64,000 bases of DNA from positions 69,376 to 133,375 of the forward strand of contig CASDYC010000001.1 in NCBI GenBank assembly GCA_949285665.1, in the 5' to 3' direction. The notes under the pieces are model-generated. The model searched no databases, was not told the DNA's origin, and was given only the letters and a program-made list of their open reading frames with translations. Positions 25,857 to 35,505 of the stretch are shown piece after piece. Position 1 is the first letter of the stretch; every line of letters starts with the position of its first letter. The stretch is from an uncultured bacterium (GTDB taxonomy: Bacteria; Bacillota_I; Bacilli_A; RFN20; CAG-826). A program made the position numbers and the translations under genes.

Positions 25857-28538
25857 ATGTTTAAAAAATTTAATTTATTAATGATGTTAACCCTTTTTTT
25901 AACATCGTGTAGTACAACTAATTTAACTACTTCAAATTCTAGTAGTTCATCAAATCAAACTACAACTAATACAACAACTTCGTCTACTACAACAAGTCAA
26001 AATACGACTACAAGTTTAAATTCAACTACTACAACAACCAGTCAAGATGAAAAATTTGGAACAATTATATTTAATGAAAATACTATAAACGGTTCAATTA
26101 GATTTGAAAATTATTCTAATAATTCAAAAGTATCATTTAATACAAAAATTAATGTTGTTGTAAATCCAGATGTAAATTATGAACTTGATACATTAACTGT
26201 TAATGGACTTTCAATAAAATCAACTTTAAGTTTTATTGTTAATGAAGAAAAAGATTATTATGTAGATGTAACATTTAAAAAAATAAGTGAAGAAGAAAAA
26301 TTTGCTACTATTAAAATTGATGAAAATATACAAAATGGAAATGTTGAATTTGTCGACTTTAATAACACTGATGAAGTTAAATTAAATACCAAAGTTGATT
26401 TAAAAATAACTCCTGATACTAACTATGAACTTGATACACTAACAGTAAATGGAATTTCAATTAAATCAAGTTTGAGTTTTATCGCACAAGAAGAAATTAC
26501 ATATTTAGTTTCAGCAAGTTTTAAATATGTTGCGTCCGCTGAACAATATGCAACTATTAAGATTAATGAAAATATAAAAAATGGTGTCTTAAAGTTTAAA
26601 AATTATGAAAATAATTCAAAAGTTAGTCTTAATACCAAGGTTGAAATTGAAGTTATTCCTGATAATGACTATGAATTAGATACTTTAACAGTAAATGGTA
26701 TTTCAATTAAAAGTAGTAAATTTTTTATTGTCGAAGAATATATTGAATATGTTGTTAATGCAACATTTAAATATATTGGAAACACTGATAAATACGCAAC
26801 TATTTCTATATCTAATGATATAGAAAATGGTAGTGTAAAATTTAAAGATTATGAAAATAATTCTAGTGTATTATTAGGAAGTAAAATAGAAGTGATTGCA
26901 ACTCCAAATGATGGTTATAAATTATCATCAATTGAAGTTAATGGAGTTTCAATTTTATCAACTTTAAGTTTTATAGTTAATGAAGAAAAACAATACTTAA
27001 TAACCGCAAGTTTTATAAAAGATGAACCTATTTTAAACGAAGTTACTGGAAGTATTAATTTTGTCAATTTAAATACTAATGGTTATTTTTCTTTACAAGA
27101 AAATAATTTAGAACTTAACGATATTGAAATAAGTTCAGTTACTTCTTCAAACTTATATAAAGATAGCAATGAAGATAGTTTTAGAACAGGAACTAGTAAA
27201 GGTGCGACTATTGAATTTGAATTTGCTAGCACAATAAGTATTGTTTCTATTGAATTAATTGTTAAACAATATAGTGATGATGATCCAGAAATTACATTAA
27301 CTTTAAAAAATTTTACAACCTCATTAAAATCTCTTACCCAAAAAGTTTTAAGTAATAATGTCTATATTTTTAATACAGATAATGTTACAAATCTTGAATT
27401 AAAAACAAATGGTAATAATAGAGCTGTTTTATATGGAATTAATATTATATATTTATCAAATAAAGAACCAGTAAAAGCTAATTTAACTATAAATAAAACT
27501 GGTGAAGGCGAAGTAAGTGTGACTCCAAATACAAATTTATTTGTTGGAGATTATATAAATGTAAAAACTTCTCCAAATAATGGTTATTTTGTCTTTTCAA
27601 TTACTTTAAATGGTAATAGTGGAGAATTTATTTCATCTAATAATTATAAATTTAGATTAACTCAAGAAAATAATGTCTTAAGCGTTATATTTAAAGAACA
27701 AACATCACATAATGATAATTACGATTATTTATATGCAAATAATACAATTTATCCTACAAGAGGAAATCAAGGAAATATTGATTCTTATTATGAACCAGTT
27801 AGAGGCTTAAAAGGCGCTGAATTAAAACAAGCATTACATAATATAATTGATGATCACACAACTTTTGGATATGGAGAATTAGATTCTTCTGATTTTAATT
27901 TAATTGATGAAGATCCATTTAATTCAAATAATTATATTTTGATGTATGAAGGAAGTTATCCTAAATCTACTGGTATGAATAAGGAGCATGTCTGGGCTAA
28001 AAGTCATGGTGATTTTGATACAAGAATTCCAGAAGGTTCTGATTTAAATAATTTACATCCATGTGATAACTGGCTAAATAGTTGCAGAGGCAATTTAGAT
28101 TTTGGATTTGTCGGTGAAGAAAATGATAATCTTGATCATAGCAAACCACAATTTAGATCGACTATGATTGGAAATTATCGAAACTCATCATATTTTGAAC
28201 CAAAAGATGAATTTAAAGGCGATATTGCAAGGACTATATTTTATATGGCTGTCAGATATGAAGGAGATAGTGGTGAAAAAGATTTAGAAGTTGGTGGAAA
28301 TATTGACAATACTTTATATAATAATTTCACTTCAGGAGCAAATGGACTTCATGGAGATTTTGCTGCTTTATATCAATGGGCAACAAGTGGTCAAGATCCA
28401 GTCAGTGATTATGAAGTTAATAGAAATAATAATGTTGATCAATATTATCAACATAATAGAAATCCATTTATTGATCATCCAGAATTTTTAATTATGATTT
28501 ATGACAAAAATTATAATGGTCCTGGTGCTTTAATGTAA
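25857..28538 (+). CDS. Secreted lipoprotein nuclease, EndA/NucM (endonuclease I) family, with InlB-like repeats
   Basis: An 893-residue lipoprotein. Lipobox LTSC gives a lipidated Cys near residue 18, followed by a Ser/Thr/Asn-rich spacer (to about 60). Four ~80-residue repeats (about 62-390) carry the phrase YELDTLTVNG(I/L)SIKS, as in divergent InlB-type repeats. A beta-rich region (about 395-540) and a fifth, more distant repeat (about 543-615) follow. The last ~270 residues are an endonuclease I domain: NKEHVWAKSHG (metal-binding His), DLNNLHPCD and NSCRGNLDFG (Asn ligand). It should degrade extracellular DNA or RNA at the cell surface, supplying nucleotides. There is no clear Shine-Dalgarno; the gene starts 21 bp after the dehydrogenase. 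Confidence 0.88.
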   Translation: MFKKFNLLMMLTLFLTSCSTTNLTTSNSSSSSNQTTTNTTTSSTTTSQNTTTSLNSTTTTTSQDEKFGTIIFNENTINGSIRFENYSNNSKVSFNTKINVVVNPDVNYELDTLTVNGLSIKSTLSFIVNEEKDYYVDVTFKKISEEEKFATIKIDENIQNGNVEFVDFNNTDEVKLNTKVDLKITPDTNYELDTLTVNGISIKSSLSFIAQEEITYLVSASFKYVASAEQYATIKINENIKNGVLKFKNYENNSKVSLNTKVEIEVIPDNDYELDTLTVNGISIKSSKFFIVEEYIEYVVNATFKYIGNTDKYATISISNDIENGSVKFKDYENNSSVLLGSKIEVIATPNDGYKLSSIEVNGVSILSTLSFIVNEEKQYLITASFIKDEPILNEVTGSINFVNLNTNGYFSLQENNLELNDIEISSVTSSNLYKDSNEDSFRTGTSKGATIEFEFASTISIVSIELIVKQYSDDDPEITLTLKNFTTSLKSLTQKVLSNNVYIFNTDNVTNLELKTNGNNRAVLYGINIIYLSNKEPVKANLTINKTGEGEVSVTPNTNLFVGDYINVKTSPNNGYFVFSITLNGNSGEFISSNNYKFRLTQENNVLSVIFKEQTSHNDNYDYLYANNTIYPTRGNQGNIDSYYEPVRGLKGAELKQALHNIIDDHTTFGYGELDSSDFNLIDEDPFNSNNYILMYEGSYPKSTGMNKEHVWAKSHGDFDTRIPEGSDLNNLHPCDNWLNSCRGNLDFGFVGEENDNLDHSKPQFRSTMIGNYRNSSYFEPKDEFKGDIARTIFYMAVRYEGDSGEKDLEVGGNIDNTLYNNFTSGANGLHGDFAALYQWATSGQDPVSDYEVNRNNNVDQYYQHNRNPFIDHPEFLIMIYDKNYNGPGALM

Positions 28539-28575
28539 TTTATAAATAATTTTAATTATTTAATATTTAATTTGA

Positions 28576-29913
<1,338 letters not shown>

Positions 29914-29943
29914 TTAAAGTTTTATAAATTCTTAAACAAATTA

Positions 29944-29966
29944 AGCCCGTTAAAAACGGGCTTTTT
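29944..29966 (+). terminator. Intrinsic terminator of the enolase gene
   Basis: Stem AGCCCGTT / AACGGGCT with a three-A loop, followed by a T-run (29962-29966). It lies 31 bp after the enolase stop. Confidence 0.93.
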
Positions 29967-30003
29967 ATTATGGAATTTAATAGAAAAGTGGTATTATATT
30001 TTC

Positions 30004-31146
30004 ATGAAAGTTGCAATTATTGGTGGCGGATATTCTGGAGTTATATTATCAATATTATTAAAAAAACAAAATAATGATATTGATGTTTATATATTTGAAA
30101 AAGAAAATAAATTATTGAAAAAAATTTATGCTACTGGGAATGGTAGATGTAATCTAGGAAATTTTAATGATGATTTAAAATTTTTTAATTCAATTGAAGC
30201 TTATAGCATTTACAAAAATTGTGACATAAATAAACAAATTAATATTTTAAAAGAATTAAATATTGCAACAAGAAATATACAAGGATATATTTATCCATTT
30301 TCTTTAAGTGCTAAAAATTATATTGAAAATTTAGAATTTTGGGTTAAAAAATTAAATATTAAAGTATATTTAAATCATAAATTAAAATCTTATAATCAAA
30401 ATATATTAAAAAAATATAATTTAATATTTGAAAATGATTTAAATATTGATGATTTTGATTTTCTTATTTTTACAAGTGGGGGAAAATCTACTCCAAATCT
30501 TGGAAGTGATGGTAATATATTTAGCATTTTAAAAGAGCATTCTTATATAATATCTAATTTACAACCTGGTTTATGTCCTATTAAAACACTTGAATCAACA
30601 AAAGAGATAAAAAATGAACGTATGAAATGTAAAGTTTGTTTATATGATAATTTATCAAACTTAATTTATTCAGAAGATGGTGAAGTTATTTTTAAAGAAA
30701 ATGGATTAAGTGGAATTTGTATTTTTAATATTGAAAGTATAATTAAAAATAAAAACATTAAAACCCCAAGAATAATTTTAAAAGTATTCGATGAAGAAAA
30801 TGAAAAAACGCTAAAAAATTATTATAAAAAATATAAAAATATTGAGGTTTTGCATGGTTTTTTTGATTATAGAATGTTTAATTATATAAAAAAATATTAT
30901 AAAAATAATTTTTATCAATTCGAATTTTCATATGGAGAATCATATAGTTTTAATGATTCACAAGTTACAATTGGTGGTGTATCATTTTTAAACATAAATA
31001 AAGACACTTTAGAAAGCAAAATAGAAAAAAATGTTTATTTTGCTGGAGAAATATTAGATATTAATGGTTTATGTGGTGGATATAATTTAATGCTTTGTTT
31101 CTCTTCTAGTTATATTGTTTGTAATAATATATTAAAACATTTATAA
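30004..31146 (+). CDS. HI0933/YhiN-family FAD-dependent oxidoreductase
   Basis: A 380-residue flavoprotein of the HI0933 family (PF03486; annotated as aminoacetone oxidase-like or BaiN-like). The dinucleotide-binding IIGGGYSGVILSILLKK motif is at the N-terminus, the family-specific ATGNGRCNLGN box follows (about residues 43-53), TSGG(K)STPNLGSDG is in the middle, and the closing FAD motif is YFAGEILDINGLCGGYNL. The physiological reaction of this family is not settled. There is no Shine-Dalgarno; a -10-like TATTAT (29992-29997) ends 6 bases before the ATG, so the mRNA may be leaderless. The last ~28 bases overlap the tRNA-Leu promoter. Confidence 0.88.
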   Translation: MKVAIIGGGYSGVILSILLKKQNNDIDVYIFEKENKLLKKIYATGNGRCNLGNFNDDLKFFNSIEAYSIYKNCDINKQINILKELNIATRNIQGYIYPFSLSAKNYIENLEFWVKKLNIKVYLNHKLKSYNQNILKKYNLIFENDLNIDDFDFLIFTSGGKSTPNLGSDGNIFSILKEHSYIISNLQPGLCPIKTLESTKEIKNERMKCKVCLYDNLSNLIYSEDGEVIFKENGLSGICIFNIESIIKNKNIKTPRIILKVFDEENEKTLKNYYKKYKNIEVLHGFFDYRMFNYIKKYYKNNFYQFEFSYGESYSFNDSQVTIGGVSFLNINKDTLESKIEKNVYFAGEILDINGLCGGYNLMLCFSSSYIVCNNILKHL

Positions 31147-31147
31147 T
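31119..31147 (+). promoter_or_regulatory. tRNA-Leu promoter
   Basis: -35 TTGTAA (31119-31124) and -10 TATAAT (31142-31147) are separated by exactly 17 bases. The box lies within the 3' end of the flavoprotein gene, with the gene's stop codon inside the -10, and points at the tRNA 8 bp on. Confidence 0.85.
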
Positions 31148-31155
31148 ATTAAAGC

Positions 31156-31242
31156 GCTCGAATGGTGGAACTGGTAGACGCAATGGACTCAAAATCCATC
31201 GAGGTTAAACTCATGAGGGTTCAAGTCCCTCTTCGAGCACCA
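31156..31242 (+). tRNA. tRNA-Leu (anticodon CAA)
   Basis: An 87-nt cloverleaf including the encoded CCA. The acceptor stem GCTCGAA / TTCGAGC pairs fully, with discriminator A. The anticodon arm ATGGA-CTCAAAA-TCCAT gives anticodon CAA, reading UUG. A long variable arm (class II) is present as expected for leucine, and the T arm is GAGGG-TTCAAGT-CCCTC. Confidence 0.97.
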
Positions 31243-31255
31243 ATTAATAAATAAT

Positions 31256-31276
31256 GCCGATTTTATCGGCTTTTTT
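31256..31276 (+). terminator. Intrinsic terminator after tRNA-Leu
   Basis: Stem GCCGAT / ATCGGC with a TTT loop, followed by six Ts (31271-31276). It lies 13 bp beyond the tRNA. Confidence 0.92.
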
Positions 31277-31282
31277 GTTGCT

Positions 31283-31318
31283 TGGGGGTTATTTTGGGGG
31301 TTATTTTGGGGGTTATTT
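31283..31318 (+). repeat. Three perfect 12-bp tandem repeats with G5 tracts
   Basis: The unit TGGGGGTTATTT occurs three times without a mismatch, immediately after the tRNA-Leu terminator. Runs of five Gs are conspicuous in such an AT-rich region. Each unit would read Leu-Gly-Val-Ile in one frame, but no start codon or gene surrounds it. Its function is not apparent. Possibilities are recombinase arm-type sites beside a tRNA, a protein-binding array, or slippage debris. Confidence 0.9.
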
Positions 31319-31328
31319 GTTTTTTATA

Positions 31329-31359
31329 TTGACAACATTATCAATAATGATTTTATATA
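31329..31359 (+). promoter_or_regulatory. Orphan promoter with LacI-like operator
   Basis: A consensus -35 TTGACA (31329-31334) is followed at 18-19 bases by TTATAT/TATATA (31353-31359). Overlapping the -35 is GACAACATTATC (31331-31342), which differs by one base from operator O1 of the mannosidase region. No gene with a proper start follows for 500 bp, so the target is either a small RNA, the start-less frame at 31433, or read-through toward tRNA-Val and the GH3 gene. Confidence 0.5.
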
Positions 31360-31432
31360 AAAAAATGTCAATTTTTGATGCTAAAATATCGTTTAATTTT
31401 TAATACAAGAAAATGTAAATAATATATTTTAA

Positions 31433-31654
31433 GAACACGTAAATATTATATTTTTTTCCATTTTATACTTAGACTCTTATAATTCAACATACGAAATTTT
31501 AAATAAGAATCTTAAAAAAGTATATTGTTTAACAATTGAAATAAATAAAAAAATATATTTAGATGATTTTATTAATATAAAATTAAAAGAAGATTTATTT
31601 ATAATTAAAAAATTCTTAGATGATTTCTTTAATTTTTTAATGAGAATTATTTAA
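31433..31654 (+). other. Start-less open frame, possible gene remnant, in the 31.32-31.72 kb gap
   Basis: A 73-codon frame is open from after a stop at 31430-31432 to TAA at 31652-31654. It reads like a soluble mixed alpha/beta segment, with Lys, Asp, Ile and Phe and the phrase YLDDFINIKLKEDLF. It contains no ATG, GTG or TTG before codon 70, so it cannot be translated conventionally. In DNA this AT-rich a frame of this length can occur by chance. I list it because nothing else occupies the region; it is either a degraded gene fragment or fortuitous. Confidence 0.25.
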
Positions 31655-31682
31655 TATCTATATATTTTTAAAAATAGAATTT

Positions 31683-31715
31683 TTACTTATTGATATTTTT
31701 ACAATAAGTAATTTT
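31683..31715 (+). terminator. Strong AT-rich hairpin upstream of tRNA-Val
   Basis: A perfect 10-bp stem, TTACTTATTG / CAATAAGTAA (31683-31692 and 31702-31711), with a 9-base loop, followed by TTTTATT. It could end a transcript from the orphan promoter at 31329, giving an RNA of roughly 350 nt. The stem has little G+C, so its strength as a terminator is uncertain. Confidence 0.45.
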
Positions 31716-31719
31716 ATTG

Positions 31720-31748
31720 TTGAAATTTTTTCTTAATTAAAGTATTAT
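31720..31748 (+). promoter_or_regulatory. tRNA-Val promoter
   Basis: -35 TTGAAA (31720-31725) and -10 TATTAT (31743-31748) have 17-base spacing. The tRNA begins 12 bases after the -10. Confidence 0.8.
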
Positions 31749-31759
31749 ATTTTGTACAT

Positions 31760-31835
31760 GGGCGTTTAGCTCAGTTGGGAGAGCATCTGTTTGACGTACA
31801 GAAGGTCATGGGTCCGATTCCCTTAGCGCCCACCA
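31760..31835 (+). tRNA. tRNA-Val (anticodon GAC)
   Basis: A 76-nt cloverleaf with CCA encoded. The acceptor stem is GGGCGTT / AGCGCCC (one G-T pair), with discriminator A. The anticodon arm TCTGT-TTGACGT-ACAGA gives anticodon GAC, reading GUC and GUU. The D arm (GCTCAGTTGGGAGAGC) is standard and the T arm carries the loop TCCGATTC. Confidence 0.97.
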
Positions 31836-31847
31836 TTTGAAAAGTTA

Positions 31848-31874
31848 GGTTGATGTTTATATCAACTTTTTTTA
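31848..31874 (+). terminator. Intrinsic terminator after tRNA-Val
   Basis: Stem GTTGAT / ATCAAC with a 6-base loop and a run of seven Ts starting at 31867. It separates the tRNA from the GH3 gene 17 bp on. Confidence 0.8.
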
Positions 31875-31890
31875 TTTTAAGGTAATTTTA

Positions 31891-34335
31891 ATGGATAATA
31901 ATGAACTAAATAAGTTAATCGATGAAGAATTAAAAAAACTTACATTAAAAGATAAATTAAGTTTACTATATGGCGAAACTGCTTTTACTACTAATAGTAA
32001 AATTAAAAATATTAATGTAATTAAAATGTCAGATGGACCAAATGGTTTAAGAACACAAAAATTTGATGAAAAAGCTGGTTTTACAAGTACAATTGCAGCA
32101 ATTTGTTATCCAAGTCCATCTGCAATTTCTTGTTCTTTTAATCGTGAATTAGAAGATATTTTAGGAGATTGTTTAGCAAAAGAGTGTCTTAAAAATGGAG
32201 TTAATTTATTATTGGCGCCAGCCGTTAATCATAAAAGAAATCCAATGGGTGGCAGAAATTTTGAATATTATAGTGAAGATCCATTTCTTACAAGTGAACT
32301 TGCAATTAGAAGAATAAATGCAATTCAAAAATATAATATTGGTTGTTGTTTAAAACATTTTGCATGTAATAATCAAGAAAATGATAGATTTATTTCAGAT
32401 TCAATTGTTGATGATAGAGCATTATTTGAAATTTATTTAAAACAATTTAAAAGAATTATTGAAAAATCACATCCATATTCAATAATGACTGCATATAATA
32501 AAATAAATGGAATTTATTGCAGCGAAAATAAATATTTATTAAATGAAGTTGCTAGAAATAAATTTGGTTTTGATGGTACTTTTATTACAGATCGGGGTGC
32601 ATTAAATGATGTTTTAAACTCCTTTAAAAATGGCTTAAATTTAGAAATGCCTGGATGTAATCAAGCAACGGATGTTTATTTATATGATTTGTTAAAAGAA
32701 AATAAGATTAATGAAGAAGAAATAAATAATTCAGTTAAGGAAAATATTAAATTAGCTTATAAAGTAAATAAATCAGCTAATAACAAAGAAATAAACTTAA
32801 AATATGATGAAATGTTGAATAATATTAAAAAAATAAGTGATGAAACAATTGTTTTATTAAAAAACGATAATAACGTATTACCAATTAAAAAAGAAGAAAA
32901 AATATTAGTTATTGGACCATATTTTAAAAATCCTCATATTCAAGGTGGAGGATCAAGTCATGTAAATCCAATAAAAGTTATTTCTCCGTTTGATGAATTT
33001 AAAAATTTATCTAATAATTTTATTTATAAACAAGGTTTTAATATTAAAAATAATAAGGTTAATAATAAACTTGAAAAAGAAGTTCTTAAAATTGTCAATA
33101 ATTTTGATAAAGTAATATTCTTTTGTGGCTTAGAAGATGGACAAGAAACAGAAAACTATGATCGAAATAGTTTTCAACTTCCAAAAAATCAACTTAATTT
33201 AATAAACAAAATTACTCAATTAAGAAAAGATTTAATTGTTATTTTAGACGTTGGAACTCCGGCAGAATTACCATTTATAAATGATATAAATGGTCTAATT
33301 TTAATGCAATTAAATGGAACCACAAGTGGCGGTTCCATTGCTAATGTTTTATTTGGAAATATTAATCCAAGTGGTAAAACTAGTGAAACATGGCCAAAAA
33401 AATTAAATGATATTCCTTGTTATAATTATCAAAATGATATTAATAGAAATTATCAATACAGAGAATCAATTTATACAGGTTACCGATATTATAATAGCGC
33501 TAATATCGATGTTTTATTTGAATTTGGTTATGGTTTGAGTTATACGAAATTTGAATATTCAAACTTAAAATTAGATAAAAAAACATTTGATAAAAACGAT
33601 AAAGAAATAACTTTATCTTTTGAATTAAAAAATATTGGAAATTTTGATGGAAAAGAAATTGTTGAAGTTTATTTTTCAAAAACTAATTCAAAAATATATC
33701 GAGTGGAAAAAGAACTCTGCCAATTTGAAAAAATTTATTTAAAGTCTGGCGAAACAAAAAAAGTTGAAATTAAAATAGAAATAGAAGATCTAAAATTTTT
33801 TAATACGGTTTTAAATGATTATGATTTAGAAAATGGTGAATACATAATAAGTGTTGGTTCTTCAAGTAGAAATATATTACTAACTGAAAAAATATATATT
33901 CATAATGTCAATAATAATATATTTGATTATCATAAAAATAATGAAATTTATTTCGATGCAAAAAATATGCAAAATGTTTCTCAAAGTGAGTTTGAAAGAT
34001 TATTAAATAAAAAAATAACTTCCAATATTTCAAAAGAAATAAATAGAAATTCAACAATTAAAGATGTGTTAGAAATAAAGAAATTTTATAAATTATTTAC
34101 ACCTTTATTAAATTTAATTTATTTTATTCAAGCAAAGAAACGAAAAATGAAATTTAATGAATTTAAAAGAATGTTATTTGAAACCCCAATTAGAAGTTAT
34201 GAAATGAATAATAATTTGAATAAGTATTATATAGACGCTTTAATTTTAATTTTAAATAGCCATTTAATTAAAGGCATTAAATTATATAAATGCAGTAAGA
34301 AAAAAATTGAAAAATTTTTCAATAAACAAAAATAA
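31891..34335 (+). CDS. GH3-family beta-glycosidase, cytoplasmic
   Basis: An 814-residue glycoside hydrolase family 3 enzyme (beta-glucosidase or beta-xylosidase type). The N-terminal barrel has MSDGPNGLR, the substrate-binding KHFACNNQEN, and the nucleophile Asp234 in ITDRGAL; most GH3 enzymes have Trp after the Asp, here Arg. The alpha/beta sandwich carries the acid/base region ETENYDR (Glu419/Glu421) and GGGSSHVNP. A fibronectin-like domain (about 545-680) is followed by an unusual ~130-residue basic C-terminal extension. There is no signal peptide, so it acts on imported oligosaccharides. AAGGT is the ribosome-binding site at 31879. No convincing terminator lies before the LacI gene that follows. 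Confidence 0.92.
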   Translation: MDNNELNKLIDEELKKLTLKDKLSLLYGETAFTTNSKIKNINVIKMSDGPNGLRTQKFDEKAGFTSTIAAICYPSPSAISCSFNRELEDILGDCLAKECLKNGVNLLLAPAVNHKRNPMGGRNFEYYSEDPFLTSELAIRRINAIQKYNIGCCLKHFACNNQENDRFISDSIVDDRALFEIYLKQFKRIIEKSHPYSIMTAYNKINGIYCSENKYLLNEVARNKFGFDGTFITDRGALNDVLNSFKNGLNLEMPGCNQATDVYLYDLLKENKINEEEINNSVKENIKLAYKVNKSANNKEINLKYDEMLNNIKKISDETIVLLKNDNNVLPIKKEEKILVIGPYFKNPHIQGGGSSHVNPIKVISPFDEFKNLSNNFIYKQGFNIKNNKVNNKLEKEVLKIVNNFDKVIFFCGLEDGQETENYDRNSFQLPKNQLNLINKITQLRKDLIVILDVGTPAELPFINDINGLILMQLNGTTSGGSIANVLFGNINPSGKTSETWPKKLNDIPCYNYQNDINRNYQYRESIYTGYRYYNSANIDVLFEFGYGLSYTKFEYSNLKLDKKTFDKNDKEITLSFELKNIGNFDGKEIVEVYFSKTNSKIYRVEKELCQFEKIYLKSGETKKVEIKIEIEDLKFFNTVLNDYDLENGEYIISVGSSSRNILLTEKIYIHNVNNNIFDYHKNNEIYFDAKNMQNVSQSEFERLLNKKITSNISKEINRNSTIKDVLEIKKFYKLFTPLLNLIYFIQAKKRKMKFNEFKRMLFETPIRSYEMNNNLNKYYIDALILILNSHLIKGIKLYKCSKKKIEKFFNKQK

Positions 34336-34449
34336 ATTAACCTCAAAGCATCTTAAAAGTTTAAAAAATGAAAATTTACTGAAAATTTTTTCATAATTAC
34401 ATTTAATTTTTTATTTTTATATGGTATATTTAAAACAGAGGTATAAAAA

Positions 34450-35454
34450 ATGTCAACTGATAATAAAAAACCAAGAGTAACAATTTATGAAGTTGCAAAA
34501 AAAGCAGGTGTTTCTCTTGCAACGGTTTCTAGGGTTATTAATAATGCCAACAATGTTTCTCAAGAAGCAAAAAATAAAGTAAATGATGTTATAAAAAAAT
34601 TAGGATTTAAACCAAGTGCCTTGGCTCAAGGTTTGGCAACTTCAAAATCTTTTATTATTGCAGTTGTTGTACCAAGCGCGAATTATGTTTATATTTCCAA
34701 TTTTATAAATGGAATTCAAGAAGTTGCAAAAAATAAGGGATTTAAAATTTTATTATTAACAACATCTCATTCAAAATTAGATGCAACTAAGGTTATTGAA
34801 GATGTTATTAAATCTCACGTTGATGGAGTAATTATTTTTGATGATGAATTAACAAGTGATGATATTAGAAATATTAACTCTTATAGTGTTCCAGCAGTTA
34901 TTATTAATCATAATGTATCTGGAGAAACAACCGGATGTATTTTATTCAATCACGATGAATTAATTAGAAAAGTTGTTTTAGATAATATTTCACATAATGG
35001 AATTGATATGACATTTATTCATGTCCATAATGGTGGTAGACTATTAAATAAAGTTGAAAAAGCATTTGTTCAAGTACACGAAAATAGCAATAAAGATTAC
35101 AATATTATCAATTGTGATGATTCTTATACTCAAACTTATGAAGATTTTAAAGAATATTTTAAATATAATAAAAAAGGTTATTTTATTGCATATCGTGATT
35201 CAATTGCAGCGGCAGTAATTAATGCTGCAATGGATAATAATTTAAGAATACCTGAAGATGTTCAAGTTTTATCAATAATTGGAACGAAATATTCTAAAAT
35301 TATTCGACCAAGTATTACTAATTTATATTTAGATTTTAATGAAGTTGGAAAAATTGCAACTTCAATGTTAATAGATGTTTCAAATAATAATTTATACAAA
35401 AAAGTTAATAAATTTGAAGCCAAAATCGTAAAGTACAATACAACAATTGAATAA
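34450..35454 (+). CDS. LacI-family transcriptional repressor
   Basis: A 334-residue regulator with an N-terminal helix-turn-helix (TIYEVAKKAGVSLATVSRVI, about residues 11-30), a hinge (LGFKPSALAQGLAT) and a sugar-binding-type effector domain. It carries AGAGG before the ATG and a likely -10 TATATT (34425-34430) with a weak -35. It lies 114 bp downstream of the GH3 gene on the same strand and is a candidate regulator of it. It differs clearly from the LacI protein at 14860-15840, so the two presumably sense different sugars. Confidence 0.92.
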   Translation: MSTDNKKPRVTIYEVAKKAGVSLATVSRVINNANNVSQEAKNKVNDVIKKLGFKPSALAQGLATSKSFIIAVVVPSANYVYISNFINGIQEVAKNKGFKILLLTTSHSKLDATKVIEDVIKSHVDGVIIFDDELTSDDIRNINSYSVPAVIINHNVSGETTGCILFNHDELIRKVVLDNISHNGIDMTFIHVHNGGRLLNKVEKAFVQVHENSNKDYNIINCDDSYTQTYEDFKEYFKYNKKGYFIAYRDSIAAAVINAAMDNNLRIPEDVQVLSIIGTKYSKIIRPSITNLYLDFNEVGKIATSMLIDVSNNNLYKKVNKFEAKIVKYNTTIE

Positions 35455-35505
35455 ATTATTAATATAATTTACAATACTAATTGCATTTAAAAAAGGAGCT
35501 TTGAT

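Noticed and set aside
31283-31318. Short CRISPR-like array
   Set aside because: The three units are contiguous with no unique spacers, are only 12 bp, and no cas gene is present.
31365-31403. 12-codon peptide after the orphan promoter
   Set aside because: It lacks a ribosome-binding site and is too short to distinguish from chance in AT-rich DNA.
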